Source: CAYFJV01 sp964460605
GTDB taxonomy: Archaea > Nanobdellota > Nanobdellia > Woesearchaeales > GW2011-AR9
Length of the DNA stretch: 24,889 bases
NCBI GenBank assembly: GCA_964460605.1
Contig: CAYWPT010000012.1
Location: forward strand, 1-24,889
Reading direction: 5' to 3'
Shown piece after piece: positions 1-7,232 of the stretch (positions are counted from its first letter, which is position 1; each line of letters begins with the position of its first letter). The translations under genes were made by a program, and so were the position numbers. A model generated the notes under the pieces. The model was not told the origin of the DNA and did no database searches. It saw only the letters and a list, made by a program, of their open reading frames with translations.

Positions 1-120
1 TTTTGATTGTAAATCTTTTGCAGAAATTACACCCTCACTAGTAATAAATTCTTCTTTAGTATCTGTTACAAAATATTTTTTTTTGGTCTTTTGAGAAATG
101 AGAACTTTTTTCACTGCCAT
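1..120 (-). CDS. N-terminus of a probable tRNA (adenine-N1)-methyltransferase, TrmI-like (partial)
   Basis: Only the first 40 codons are in the window; the gene runs off the left edge. The visible residues begin MAVKKVLISQKTKKKYFVTD and continue with a segment of the form 'F-x-T-x-x-G-V-I-x-x-x-D-L'. That pattern resembles the small N-terminal beta domain of archaeal TrmI enzymes, which methylate N1 of adenosines 57/58 in the tRNA T-loop. The SAM-binding domain is not visible, so the family call rests on this short stretch. There is no clear Shine-Dalgarno sequence, and an ATTAAATA-like box about 25 nt upstream would give a leaderless transcript. It lies downstream of, and in the same direction as, the surface-protein gene, separated by a strong hairpin at 155-186. 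Confidence 0.5.
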   Translation of the reverse strand, partial: MAVKKVLISQKTKKKYFVTDTKEEFITSEGVISAKDLQSK

Positions 121-154
121 AGTAATAAAATAAAAGATAGAAGTATTTAATTTT

Positions 155-186
155 ATTGAAAATAAAATCTTTTCTTTATTTTCAAT
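155..186 (-). terminator. 12-bp perfect inverted repeat, probable 3' hairpin/terminator of the surface-protein gene
   Basis: Positions 155-166 (ATTGAAAATAAA) and 175-186 (TTTATTTTCAAT) are exact reverse complements separated by an 8-nt loop. The repeat lies 24 nt past the stop codon of the gene ending at 210 and before the next gene in the same direction. On the minus strand it is preceded by a T6 run, as expected for archaeal U-tract termination, so it may be a terminator or an mRNA 3'-end stabiliser. Confidence 0.5.
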
Positions 187-209
187 CCAAAAAACATCTT
201 AAGTTTTTA

Positions 210-1745
210 TTATCTCCTTCTTCTAGGAGTTCTTGTTGCACCCAAGATAACCAAAAGCACAACACTTAGACTCACTAAAACAATAAAGACAATGATTAAA
301 CTTACTGCAAAATCTTCTAATGTGTAATTCTTCTCAATGGTTTCAATAGTTCCTACATTAGCTTCTACAACTTCATAATCCCCATTAGTATCCAACAAAT
401 TACTATCTAAAGCACCATTAGTACTAGTAGTGCCAGTAATAGTTGTGCTTGAAGCACCATTACAAGAACTTACAGTAATTTTTTGATGATCTCTATCAAC
501 TAAAACATTAAAATCAATGAATGCTCGTGATTCAATTGTATATTCACCATTTTTAGCATCTCCAGGGATTTTGAATTCATACCTGAATAGCTTAGAACTT
601 TTTGAAGAAGATCTCCCTTGGTCTAAAGCAAAATTTTCTCTTTGAGAAATCCCTAAATCAGAATTAACAATCTCTAAAGAAACCTGGTCTTGATTATTAC
701 TTCCAAAGTTTGCTACTTCAGCCTCAACAATAAAGAATCCACCACAAACTAACTCTGTTTGACTTAAATTAACTTCATTTAATCTTATGTCGTTCTTTTT
801 TCTGTTAACTTCAAGTTGAGCTAAAAAATCGCTTGTGAATTTTGCGCCATTTTCATCTTCTGCCTCAAATTTGATTTCAAGGTCATAGTCATCATCTTCA
901 TCTGCACCTTCTGGAACATGGAATTCTATTGCAAACTCCTCATCATTCCTATCTGTTTTTTCATCGGCATCTAAAGTAAAGGTGATTTTTTCGTCAACAT
1001 CTTCTCCAAAATCATCGTCATTTAGATCTACTCTGATTTCTACATCAAGATCCCCACGTTTGTAATCTTTATCAAATAAATTTTCTAAAGCAAAAGTGAT
1101 CACTACATCATCTCCAGGATTTACATCTAGATCAACGTCCCCATCATCACTTTCATCTTCATCCATATCAAATTCATCTTGAGAGTTTATCTCAAAATAG
1201 ATCTTATCTACTAAAAGCATGTTGTGCACATCAGCATCATAAGTTAATTGAGTTGTTCCAGAATTTTCTGTAACTGATAGAGTAATAACATCTTCATGGC
1301 TTCCACCATCAATATTATCGCTTAAATCTACTTCTATATCAAGGTCTACTTCTTTTTTCTCTCCAGGACTTAAGGTAAAACTTTGATCAGTAGCCGAATC
1401 AAGATCCACTATATAAGAGGAATCACTAGAGAGAGTAAGACTTACACTTTCAGTTGAACTACCATCATTGGTCAAAGTTACCCTTTGTACAAGAGTATAT
1501 TCTCTATCATCATCATCACCAAGTGTTCTATAATCTACATCAAGAACAAAATCATTTTCATCGCTAATGCTTAGATCTGCATAAGCTACTGTACTCATTG
1601 CACAAAGTAAGATGAGTAAAAAAGTTAGTTTTTTTATGCTCAAAACTCCTAAGAGTTTTGGCACAAGAGAATGGAACATTCTCTGTGCAGAAAGACTTTG
1701 TCTTTCTTGCATGCTAAAAATAATAGTTTTTATTTTTATCACCAT
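210..1745 (-). CDS. Acidic membrane-anchored surface (S-layer-like) protein
   Basis: This is an exported, membrane-anchored acidic protein of unknown specific function. A hydrophobic signal segment (LTFLLILLCAMSTVAYA) is followed by about 400 extracellular residues very rich in Asp, Glu, Ser and Thr. It then has a Ser/Thr-rich linker, one transmembrane helix (SLIIVFIVLVSLSVVLLVIL) and a basic RTPRRRR tail, the usual stop-transfer arrangement of archaeal S-layer and surface proteins. The region before the linker resembles CARDB/APHP-type beta-sandwich modules and the C-terminal modules of the genes at 19768 and 21293. The start is uncertain. ATG 1745 has a GGTG Shine-Dalgarno 6 nt upstream, giving 511 aa, but its first 34 codons lie in a repeated hairpin element. 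A TTG at 1643 directly before the signal peptide would give 477 aa. A TATA box at 1790-1797 puts transcription start near 1767. Confidence 0.8.
   Translation of the reverse strand: MVIKIKTIIFSMQERQSLSAQRMFHSLVPKLLGVLSIKKLTFLLILLCAMSTVAYADLSISDENDFVLDVDYRTLGDDDDREYTLVQRVTLTNDGSSTESVSLTLSSDSSYIVDLDSATDQSFTLSPGEKKEVDLDIEVDLSDNIDGGSHEDVITLSVTENSGTTQLTYDADVHNMLLVDKIYFEINSQDEFDMDEDESDDGDVDLDVNPGDDVVITFALENLFDKDYKRGDLDVEIRVDLNDDDFGEDVDEKITFTLDADEKTDRNDEEFAIEFHVPEGADEDDDYDLEIKFEAEDENGAKFTSDFLAQLEVNRKKNDIRLNEVNLSQTELVCGGFFIVEAEVANFGSNNQDQVSLEIVNSDLGISQRENFALDQGRSSSKSSKLFRYEFKIPGDAKNGEYTIESRAFIDFNVLVDRDHQKITVSSCNGASSTTITGTTSTNGALDSNLLDTNGDYEVVEANVGTIETIEKNYTLEDFAVSLIIVFIVLVSLSVVLLVILGATRTPRRRR
1641..1745 (-). 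repeat. Four-hairpin leader element, copy 1 (in frame with the surface protein)
   Basis: Read on the minus strand, four stem-loops follow one another. They are 1730-1738 with 1715-1723 (9 bp, A/T); AGAAAGAC at 1707-1700 with GTCTTTCT at 1696-1689 (loop AAA); GCACA+GAGAAT at 1688-1678 with ATTCTC+T+TGTGC at 1672-1661; and CAAAACTC at 1660-1653 with GAGTTTTG at 1648-1641 (loop TTAG). The same architecture and much of the same sequence recur at 14169-14270. The frame starting at ATG 1745 stays open through all of it (it includes MQERQSLSAQ and LVPK) and runs directly into the signal peptide. Confidence 0.85.
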
Positions 1746-1789
1746 AATTGACACCGGTATCTATTGATGAGTAGTTATGAAGATAATGG

Positions 1790-1797
1790 TATATAAA
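1790..1797 (-). promoter_or_regulatory. TATA box for the surface-protein gene at 210-1745
   Basis: The minus strand reads TTTATATA, a consensus archaeal TATA box. Transcription would start about 25 nt downstream, near 1767, so the whole hairpin element is inside the transcript. Confidence 0.6.
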
Positions 1798-1834
1798 CTT
1801 TGTCGAACAATTCATTAAAATAAGAGTAATTAAG

Positions 1835-1842
1835 AAAAAAAA
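1835..1842 (-). terminator. T8 tract directly after the stop codon of the coiled-coil gene
   Basis: On the minus strand an uninterrupted run of eight T follows the TAA stop at 1843-1845. This is the U-tract type of archaeal terminator, and no stem is evident. Confidence 0.5.
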
Positions 1843-2412
1843 TTATTTGTTGCCAACATAGAAGAACTTCTCAATTGAGACATCTTCGTCATTATAATCG
1901 CCCGAGCGAGGGTTATTACCTTGAGCTGGACCGCCTGAGCTATTAGTTGGAGGTCTTGCAGGAGGAGCTGCTGGCGCAGGTGCACTTGGTTGAGCTGGAG
2001 CTGCCTGAGGAGCTGGACTAACAGCAGCCTGAGTTGGCATTTCCCTTTTCAAATCAATCATATCTCTTCTCAAAGTTACAATCTTTTCTTCCATTGAAGC
2101 TATTTTTTCCTGAAATCCTTTGATTTGATTTACTAAAAAAGTTGTATTTTGCTTAAGAATTTGCTCAATCTCTACAGAAAATCCGCTACTAGTTTTTCTC
2201 TGCTGTGCAGATTCAGGAGTAGGCATAGGTGCAGCACCATTTGTACCCACTTCTAAAGTATTTCCTTGGGAACTTTGTAAACTTACATCTCCTTCTTGAG
2301 AACGATAAATCTTTTCAGCTTGAGCAATTGCTTCATCTCTATTAGACGCTAAACCTTGTTGCATAAGCTCAACTGCTAACTTATTAATTTTTTGAATTCT
2401 TTCAATATCCAT
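1843..2412 (-). CDS. Conserved-looking coiled-coil protein with Pro/Ala-rich linker, function unknown
   Basis: I do not recognise a named family for these 189 residues. Three parts can be seen. A helical N-terminus (MDIERIQKINKLAVELMQQG, to about residue 40) looks like a small helix-turn-helix-like or oligomerisation motif. A coiled coil at about 78-128 has regular hydrophobic spacing and alternating K/E. After it comes a low-complexity Pro/Ala linker (about 130-165). The protein ends in an acidic motif, DEDVSIEKFFYVGNK, that could be a short docking peptide. No signal peptide or membrane segment is present, so it is probably cytoplasmic. The start is well supported by a GGAGAGGTG Shine-Dalgarno 7 nt before the ATG. 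A TATA-like TTTAATTA at 2464-2471 sits about 50 nt upstream, and a T8 tract follows the stop, so the gene is probably monocistronic. Confidence 0.75.
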   Translation of the reverse strand: MDIERIQKINKLAVELMQQGLASNRDEAIAQAEKIYRSQEGDVSLQSSQGNTLEVGTNGAAPMPTPESAQQRKTSSGFSVEIEQILKQNTTFLVNQIKGFQEKIASMEEKIVTLRRDMIDLKREMPTQAAVSPAPQAAPAQPSAPAPAAPPARPPTNSSGGPAQGNNPRSGDYNDEDVSIEKFFYVGNK

Positions 2413-2463
2413 CTAATCACACCTCTCCTAAAATAAATAATACAAGAAAAAGAGATTAAAAAC

Positions 2464-2471
2464 TAATTAAA
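2464..2471 (-). promoter_or_regulatory. TATA-like box for the coiled-coil gene at 1843-2412
   Basis: The minus strand reads TTTAATTA, about 25 nt upstream of a start near 2441. The leader is about 29 nt and contains the strong Shine-Dalgarno GGAGAGGTG. Confidence 0.4.
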
Positions 2472-2499
2472 TGCTTTTCTATTCTAGAAAGACTAATAC

Positions 2500-2625
2500 T
2501 TATCCAGAAGGTGTTGGACAGCTCAGTAATGGAAGACTAAAATCTAAAACTCCACCGTTCATTAAAGCTATTAACACAGCTAATAAAATTAAACCAATGA
2601 AAAAGCCAATGAAGAAAAACTTCAT
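2500..2625 (-). CDS. Small single-span membrane protein, 41 aa
   Basis: This short frame lies in the gap between the coiled-coil gene and TFB. It starts MKFFFIGFFIGLILLAVLIA, a nearly perfect transmembrane helix after one Lys, and ends with a short polar tail containing one Cys and three Pro (SCPTPSG). A good TATA box (2687-2694) predicts transcription start near 2663 and a 38-nt leader; a weak TAGGT Shine-Dalgarno lies 11 nt before the ATG. The function is unknown. The strongly hydrophobic composition, the promoter placement and the T-rich stretch after the stop support a real gene. It could still be a chance frame because it is only 42 codons long. Confidence 0.5.
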   Translation of the reverse strand: MKFFFIGFFIGLILLAVLIALMNGGVLDFSLPLLSCPTPSG

Positions 2626-2686
2626 CTCAATAATACCTAATTGCCCTTTTTTGTTGAATATCATAGATAAGATAAAAATTTTTACC

Positions 2687-2694
2687 TATATAAA
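2687..2694 (-). promoter_or_regulatory. TATA box for the 41-aa membrane protein
   Basis: The sequence is TATATAAA on the plus strand and TTTATATA on the minus strand. Minus-strand transcription would begin near 2663, 38 nt before the ATG at 2625. It is divergent from the TFB promoter 60 nt away. Confidence 0.5.
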
Positions 2695-2753
2695 GATTCC
2701 GGAGTTCCCCTTTAGCCTTCATTTTAGGAAAAATATGCTTAAAAAGAGAAACA

Positions 2754-2761
2754 TTTATAAA
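2754..2761 (+). promoter_or_regulatory. TATA box for tfb
   Basis: A TTTATAAA consensus box lies about 70 nt before the tfb ATG. The predicted start is near 2784, giving a leader of about 40 nt with a GGGGATGAT Shine-Dalgarno. Confidence 0.6.
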
Positions 2762-2825
2762 CAAACCTCGTTCAAAGTATTTAAAGTTAACTCTGATTAG
2801 CTTTCTTACGTGGGGATGATATACT

Positions 2826-3752
2826 ATGCAAATACTCAAAAAACAATTAAAAAAATGTCCAGATTGTGGTAGTACTAATATTTATCATAAAACAGATAAA
2901 GGGGAGACTGTATGTCGTGAATGTGGTTTAGTCATAGAAGATCGTATGGTTGATTTCTCACAGGAATGGCGTAGTTTTGAGGATGATGGAGGACAATCAG
3001 GAAAGAGAAGAACTGGAGCCCCTACTTCACAGACAAGCTTTGATCAAGGGTTAGGAACAGAGATTGGAACTACTTCAGATTATTATAAATTAGGTAAGGA
3101 TAAAGATAAATTCTTTAGATTACGAAAATGGCAATACAGAATCAGTACTGCAATTGAAAGAAATTTAAAAGTTGCACTAGCTGAATTAAAGCGTGTAAGT
3201 TCCTATTTAAAATTGCCAAAACAAGTTGAAGAAGAAGCTGCTAGAATTTATCGTTTAGCTGTACAGAAAGGACTTGTTCGTGGAAGAAGTATGGAATCAG
3301 TTGTTGCAGGTGCATTATACGCTGCTTGTAGGAGACATGAAGTGCCTCGTACCTTAGATGAAATGGGTGAAGCTTCAGGTATTGAGAAAAAAGAAATTGG
3401 TAGAACATATCGATTTATTACTCGAGAACTTGAGATTAAAATTAGACCATCAAATCCTAGTGATTATATTCCAAGATTCGCTTCAGCTCTTAAGTTAAGT
3501 CCTGAAACACAAAGTAAATCTGTAGAGATTTTAGAGATGGCTCGTAAAATTGAACTAACTTCTGGTCGTGGACCTACTGGAATTGCAGCAGCAGCATTAT
3601 ATGTGGCAAGTTTAATTCATGGAGAGAAAAGAACTCAACGCGAAGTAGCAGATGTTGCAGGAGTTACTGAGGTTACTATTAGAAATCGATACAAAGAATT
3701 AATTAAGAGACTGAAGTTAACAAAAGAAGTAGAGAAGCATAAGAAAAAATAG
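2826..3752 (+). CDS. tfb: Transcription initiation factor IIB (TFB)
   Basis: TFB bridges TBP-bound promoter DNA and RNA polymerase and sets the transcription start site. At 308 aa it has the normal full length. An N-terminal zinc ribbon uses C11, C14, C30 and C33 (CPDC ... CREC). The conserved B-reader/linker follows at about 45-100, including QEWRSF and GAPTSQTSFDQGLGTEIG, and then two cyclin-like repeats at about 110-200 and 205-300. The second repeat ends in a helix-turn-helix for BRE recognition (TQREVADVAGVTEVTIRNRYKEL). It has its own TATA box at 2754-2761. The downstream DHH and HIT genes are close enough (37 and 2 nt) to be co-transcribed. Nothing is missing or truncated. Confidence 0.97.
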   Translation: MQILKKQLKKCPDCGSTNIYHKTDKGETVCRECGLVIEDRMVDFSQEWRSFEDDGGQSGKRRTGAPTSQTSFDQGLGTEIGTTSDYYKLGKDKDKFFRLRKWQYRISTAIERNLKVALAELKRVSSYLKLPKQVEEEAARIYRLAVQKGLVRGRSMESVVAGALYAACRRHEVPRTLDEMGEASGIEKKEIGRTYRFITRELEIKIRPSNPSDYIPRFASALKLSPETQSKSVEILEMARKIELTSGRGPTGIAAAALYVASLIHGEKRTQREVADVAGVTEVTIRNRYKELIKRLKLTKEVEKHKKK

Positions 3753-3789
3753 TTTTTATATTTAATTATCTTCTTCCTGAGGTGGTAAG

Positions 3790-4842
3790 ATGTTTAGGAA
3801 GAAAATGGCAAGAACTAAGATTAAAATTGTTGGACATTTAGCTGATCCAGATGGAATTATTGCGCACGCATTACTGCGAAGAGACCATGATGGAAGAATA
3901 ACTTCTAAACCAAGTTTTGATGTTGAACATATTTTCTCTGATTATCCCACCATTCTCACAGACTTAAAAAGATTAGCTAGATCTAGAATACATGGGTCAA
4001 AAATAATTTTTGCAGATATTAATTTTAATGCTACTCTTGAAAGAAATAAAAGATTATTGAGAACAGTTCGTGAAGGAAATAGTATGGTTTGGGTTGATCA
4101 CCATGGAGGGTCTGAGCAAAATAAAGAATTTCTTGAAAGCATTGCATTCCCAGTAATTATTGATAGAAGATATTGTGCTGCAAGATTAGTTAATGATAAT
4201 TTAGTAGATAATTCGGACAATTATTGTTCCCTTTTAGCACATATGGCACAAGTACATGATTTTCAAATTTACACTGACCCAAATATGCAAAGAGCAGTAG
4301 AATTACAAGATTTAATTACATCAAAATCTAGAGCTAAAGATGCACAGGCAGCGTTAGAAAGATTGGTAATTGATCTTGCAAGAAAAAAAGTATTTACTCG
4401 AAGAGATTTTAATTTAAGTGCAAGATATACTGAAGAAGTTGTAGCATTTAGAAGTGAAAAAAATCAAGCATATGGTGAATTAGCTAGGACTATTTCGTAT
4501 CATAATATTGGAGGCCTTAATGTTGCATCTGCATTTTCAGAAGATATTTTGTATATGAAGGAAGGACCTAGACACTTGAGAGAAATAGCAGATAAGGTGG
4601 ATATGTATGCAGTTATTTTCAAAAATAGAGAGGGAAGTGTTCTTTTAGAAGGAAGGGTTCAGTTTCCTGCCAATGAAGGAGTCCCAGCACTTTGTAAAAA
4701 ACTTGGTGGTGGAGGAAGAGGTCTTGCAGGTGGTTATATTTTAAACAAACCAATTATTTCACATGGGGATTATCTTAATGCACGGGATGAAGTTCTTGAA
4801 CATATTGGAAGTTATTTTAGTAAAGAAAGAGGTTCTGAATAA
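3790..4842 (+). CDS. DHH-superfamily phosphoesterase
   Basis: This is a 350-residue DHH phosphoesterase of the RecJ/NrnA type; such metal-dependent enzymes degrade short oligonucleotides, cyclic dinucleotides or single-stranded nucleic acid. The metal-binding motifs of the N-terminal domain are visible: H16-x-x-D19-x-D21-G, D76 (FADIN), the signature D103-H104-H105 (WVDHHGG), and a later Asp in QVHDF near 156. The C-terminal substrate-binding DHHA1 domain carries GGGGRGLAGG near 308, where the family normally has GGGGH; the Arg for His change is unusual. The ATG at 3790 is chosen because GAGGTGGT lies just upstream; a second ATG follows 15 nt later. It forms an operon with the HIT gene 2 nt downstream. 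Substrate unknown. Confidence 0.85.
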   Translation: MFRKKMARTKIKIVGHLADPDGIIAHALLRRDHDGRITSKPSFDVEHIFSDYPTILTDLKRLARSRIHGSKIIFADINFNATLERNKRLLRTVREGNSMVWVDHHGGSEQNKEFLESIAFPVIIDRRYCAARLVNDNLVDNSDNYCSLLAHMAQVHDFQIYTDPNMQRAVELQDLITSKSRAKDAQAALERLVIDLARKKVFTRRDFNLSARYTEEVVAFRSEKNQAYGELARTISYHNIGGLNVASAFSEDILYMKEGPRHLREIADKVDMYAVIFKNREGSVLLEGRVQFPANEGVPALCKKLGGGGRGLAGGYILNKPIISHGDYLNARDEVLEHIGSYFSKERGSE

Positions 4843-4844
4843 AA

Positions 4845-5888
4845 GTGGAAATTTCACCAGAGATGAAAGCGCAATTAGAAGCGCAGAAAAAAGAGTGTAT
4901 CTTTTGTAAATTGATTCGGGGAGAAATACCTCCAAAAACTATTTTTGAAGATGATATGACTATAGCTATGCTTGATATTTATCCGGCAGTAAAAGGCCAT
5001 TGTACTTACATGCTCAAAGAACATTACCCCTTACCCGCATATTTTTCTGGTGAAGAATTTACCCATATGTTTGCTTTAATTCCTGGTTTAGCCGCTGCAC
5101 AAAAAAAGGCAATGGTCATGACTGGGTTTAATACAGTCATTTCTATGGGTGGAGCTGCTGGGCAGATGTCACCACACTTTTTAGTACACTTATTTCCTCG
5201 TGAAAAAGGTGATGGTTTCTTTAACTTTAATTTTGATAAGCAAAAAGAAAGTACTGATGAAAATTCTGTAAAAATGCTTGCACAAAATATGCCCATTATG
5301 ATGAAGAACCATTTTGGTCGTAATCCTGCTTCTTGGCATGTAGGAAAAGGAAATGTCCCTGCACACTTGTCTTCAATTTATGAAAATGGGGAAGTAGTTT
5401 ATGAAGATGAGAAAGTTCTTTGTGTTACAGCAAATGAGAGTTTAGCAAAAGGACATTTGATTGTATATAGTAAAGAAGAAGAATCGCTTATTGAAAATTT
5501 ATCTCAGGAATCGAGCGCCCATTTATTCTTTGCTGCAAGTTTCGCTTCTACTGCTGTCTTCGAAGGTTTAGGAGCACATGGAACAAATATTATTTTGAAA
5601 TCAGGAATTGCTAGTGATAATCCAGATGGTCGTTTGAGTGTGCATGTTATTCCAAGAATGCAAGATGATGGACAAAAAATTATGTGGGAACCTAAACAAG
5701 GAGATATGGAAAAGCTTGATGGTATCGCTTCTAAAATAAAAGATAAAACTTGGAAAGTAAATTTTGATCCTGGGAAGAAAGAAGAGCCCAAAAAAGTTGA
5801 AGAGAAAAAAGAAAAAATTCTTATCAGTGATGGTTCTGTTGATAATGGAAAAGATGAAATCTTGAACGCAATAAATCAGTTCAAATAA
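4845..5888 (+). CDS. Tandem HIT-domain protein with both catalytic triads degenerate
   Basis: This 347-residue protein contains two histidine-triad (HIT) domains. Active HIT proteins hydrolyse or transfer nucleotides using the middle His of an H-x-H-x-H motif. Domain 1 (about 17-120) has the typical CIFC entry (C18, C21) and GQMSPHFLVHLFPR, so the motif is H111-F-L113-V-H115 with the middle His replaced by Leu. Domain 2 (about 180-272) has R263-L-S265-V-H267 before IPR, with the first two His lost. The protein is therefore probably not a normal HIT hydrolase, and a nucleotide- or RNA-binding role is more likely. A Lys/Glu-rich linker (about 305-325) and a short C-terminal helix follow. The start is GTG, 2 nt after the DHH gene stop, so translation is probably coupled. 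Its TAA abuts the convergent apt stop codon with no gap. Confidence 0.85.
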   Translation: MEISPEMKAQLEAQKKECIFCKLIRGEIPPKTIFEDDMTIAMLDIYPAVKGHCTYMLKEHYPLPAYFSGEEFTHMFALIPGLAAAQKKAMVMTGFNTVISMGGAAGQMSPHFLVHLFPREKGDGFFNFNFDKQKESTDENSVKMLAQNMPIMMKNHFGRNPASWHVGKGNVPAHLSSIYENGEVVYEDEKVLCVTANESLAKGHLIVYSKEEESLIENLSQESSAHLFFAASFASTAVFEGLGAHGTNIILKSGIASDNPDGRLSVHVIPRMQDDGQKIMWEPKQGDMEKLDGIASKIKDKTWKVNFDPGKKEEPKKVEEKKEKILISDGSVDNGKDEILNAINQFK

Positions 5889-6410
5889 TTATTCACCATC
5901 AAATTCTATTAAATGAAATAAGTTATAATTTGCTAACTTTTCTCTCCCATTTAGATCTGGTAAATCAATTACAAAACTAATTGCTTCTACACTCGCCCCT
6001 AACTTTTCAACTAATTGTGCAGCAGCTAGAGCAGTTCCACCAGTTGCAAGTAAGTCGTCCATGATGAGTACTTTATCACCTACTTGAATTGACGATTTAT
6101 GAACCTCTAGAGTTGCACTTCCGTATTCTAATTCATATTCTTGCCCAATAGTTTCCCCTGGCAATTTTCCTTTTTTTCTAATTAAAACTAAAGGTAAATT
6201 CATTTCTTTAGCTAAAACTGAAGCGAAAACAAAACCTCTTGCATCAATACCTGCTATCTTTGTGATACCATTACCTTGAAATTTTTCTAGAAACTTTTGT
6301 GTTGCAAATTTGAATGCTTCAGGTTGTTCAAGCATACTTGTAATATCTCTAAACATGATGCCTTCTTTTGGCCAATTTGGAATTGTTCTAATTGTTGATT
6401 TTAAATCCAT
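5889..6410 (-). CDS. apt: Adenine phosphoribosyltransferase
   Basis: This enzyme converts adenine and PRPP to AMP and pyrophosphate (purine salvage). The 173-residue length is normal. The type I PRTase PRPP-binding loop is intact at about 114-126 (VLIMDDLLATGGT), and the family motifs PNWPKEGIMFRDIT near the N-terminus and GIDARGF at 54-60 are present. I chose ATG 6410 over an upstream in-frame start because a GGTGG Shine-Dalgarno precedes it and family members begin here. It lies 13 nt downstream of the MTA phosphorylase gene, whose product adenine it uses, so the two form a metabolic operon. The 3' end meets the HIT gene stop codon directly. Confidence 0.95.
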   Translation of the reverse strand: MDLKSTIRTIPNWPKEGIMFRDITSMLEQPEAFKFATQKFLEKFQGNGITKIAGIDARGFVFASVLAKEMNLPLVLIRKKGKLPGETIGQEYELEYGSATLEVHKSSIQVGDKVLIMDDLLATGGTALAAAQLVEKLGASVEAISFVIDLPDLNGREKLANYNLFHLIEFDGE

Positions 6411-6423
6411 TTGCTTCCACCTC

Positions 6424-7206
6424 TTAAAACATTGCACCATCTAAAGCGCGCTTACAGCCGCAATCTTGATCTGCAATTTTAGGAATAACAGTAAGTAAGA
6501 GTTTTTTAAGTTTTTCAATATTGGCGCCCATTGTCTTAAGTACTTCTTCATTACTTACTTCTGCTCCTTCTTTCCAAACATCATAATCTGTAATCATTGC
6601 AATGTTTGCATAACAAAGTTCTGCTTCTTTAGCCAAAACACATTCAGGAACAATAGTCATACTAATAATATCTGCCCCCCAAGAATGAAATAATTTTGAT
6701 TCTGCTTTACTAGAAAACCTTGGCCCTTCTATTACAACCACAGTTCCATCCTTGTGATGTGTGATTTGTAATTCTTCCGCAGTTTGTGCTAAAGTGTTTC
6801 TCAAATTTTTACAAAATGGTTCAGCAACCGAGATATGACATACCTTATCTTTATCATAAAAAGTTTGATTTCTTTTTGTAGTTCTATCAATAAATTGGTC
6901 TGTAAAAACAATGTTTCCTGGGATATATTCTTCTTTTAATGATCCAACAGCAGTTCCAGCTAGAATATGGGTACAACCAATTTGTTTTAGAGCCATGATA
7001 TTTGCTCTATAAGGTACATTTGTTGGATTGAGTGTATGATTTCTCCCATGTCTTGCTATGATAGCTACTTCAACACCAGCAACAGTCCCAGTAGTTATCG
7101 GACTTGCAGCTTTACCAAATTCTGTTTCAATAAGAATCTCTCGCCTGTTTTGCAAGATATCAGGATGATCTATCCCAGTTCCACCAATAATGCCTATTTT
7201 TACCAT
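6424..7206 (-). CDS. mtnP: S-methyl-5'-thioadenosine phosphorylase
   Basis: This enzyme cleaves 5'-methylthioadenosine with phosphate to adenine and 5-methylthioribose-1-phosphate, recycling the by-product of polyamine and SAM metabolism. At 260 aa it covers the full PNP/MTAP family-2 fold. Visible landmarks are IGIIGGTGI at the start, IARHGRNHTLNPTNVPYRAN (phosphate and substrate loop), VVIEGPRFSSKAES, and SMTIVPECVLAKEAELCYA with ITDYDVWKE, which matches MTA phosphorylases rather than guanosine/inosine phosphorylases. The C-terminus has a CGC motif (about 249-251), a CXC pair also known from thermostable archaeal MTAP/PNP enzymes, where it aids disulfide formation. The ATG lacks a Shine-Dalgarno, and the TATA palindrome at 7233-7248 predicts an almost leaderless mRNA. 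Confidence 0.93.
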   Translation of the reverse strand: MVKIGIIGGTGIDHPDILQNRREILIETEFGKAASPITTGTVAGVEVAIIARHGRNHTLNPTNVPYRANIMALKQIGCTHILAGTAVGSLKEEYIPGNIVFTDQFIDRTTKRNQTFYDKDKVCHISVAEPFCKNLRNTLAQTAEELQITHHKDGTVVVIEGPRFSSKAESKLFHSWGADIISMTIVPECVLAKEAELCYANIAMITDYDVWKEGAEVSNEEVLKTMGANIEKLKKLLLTVIPKIADQDCGCKRALDGAMF

Positions 7207-7232
7207 AATGGAAGAATATTTGAATCAGAAGA

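Noticed and set aside
2471..2800. 109-codon rightward frame before tfb
   Set aside because: It is antisense to the 41-aa membrane frame, crosses both promoters, and is a low-complexity Lys/Ile/Asn product of AT-rich DNA.
2627..2839. 70-codon leftward frame spanning the tfb promoter
   Set aside because: It covers both divergent TATA boxes and the tfb start, has no Shine-Dalgarno, and its composition is that of non-coding AT-rich sequence.
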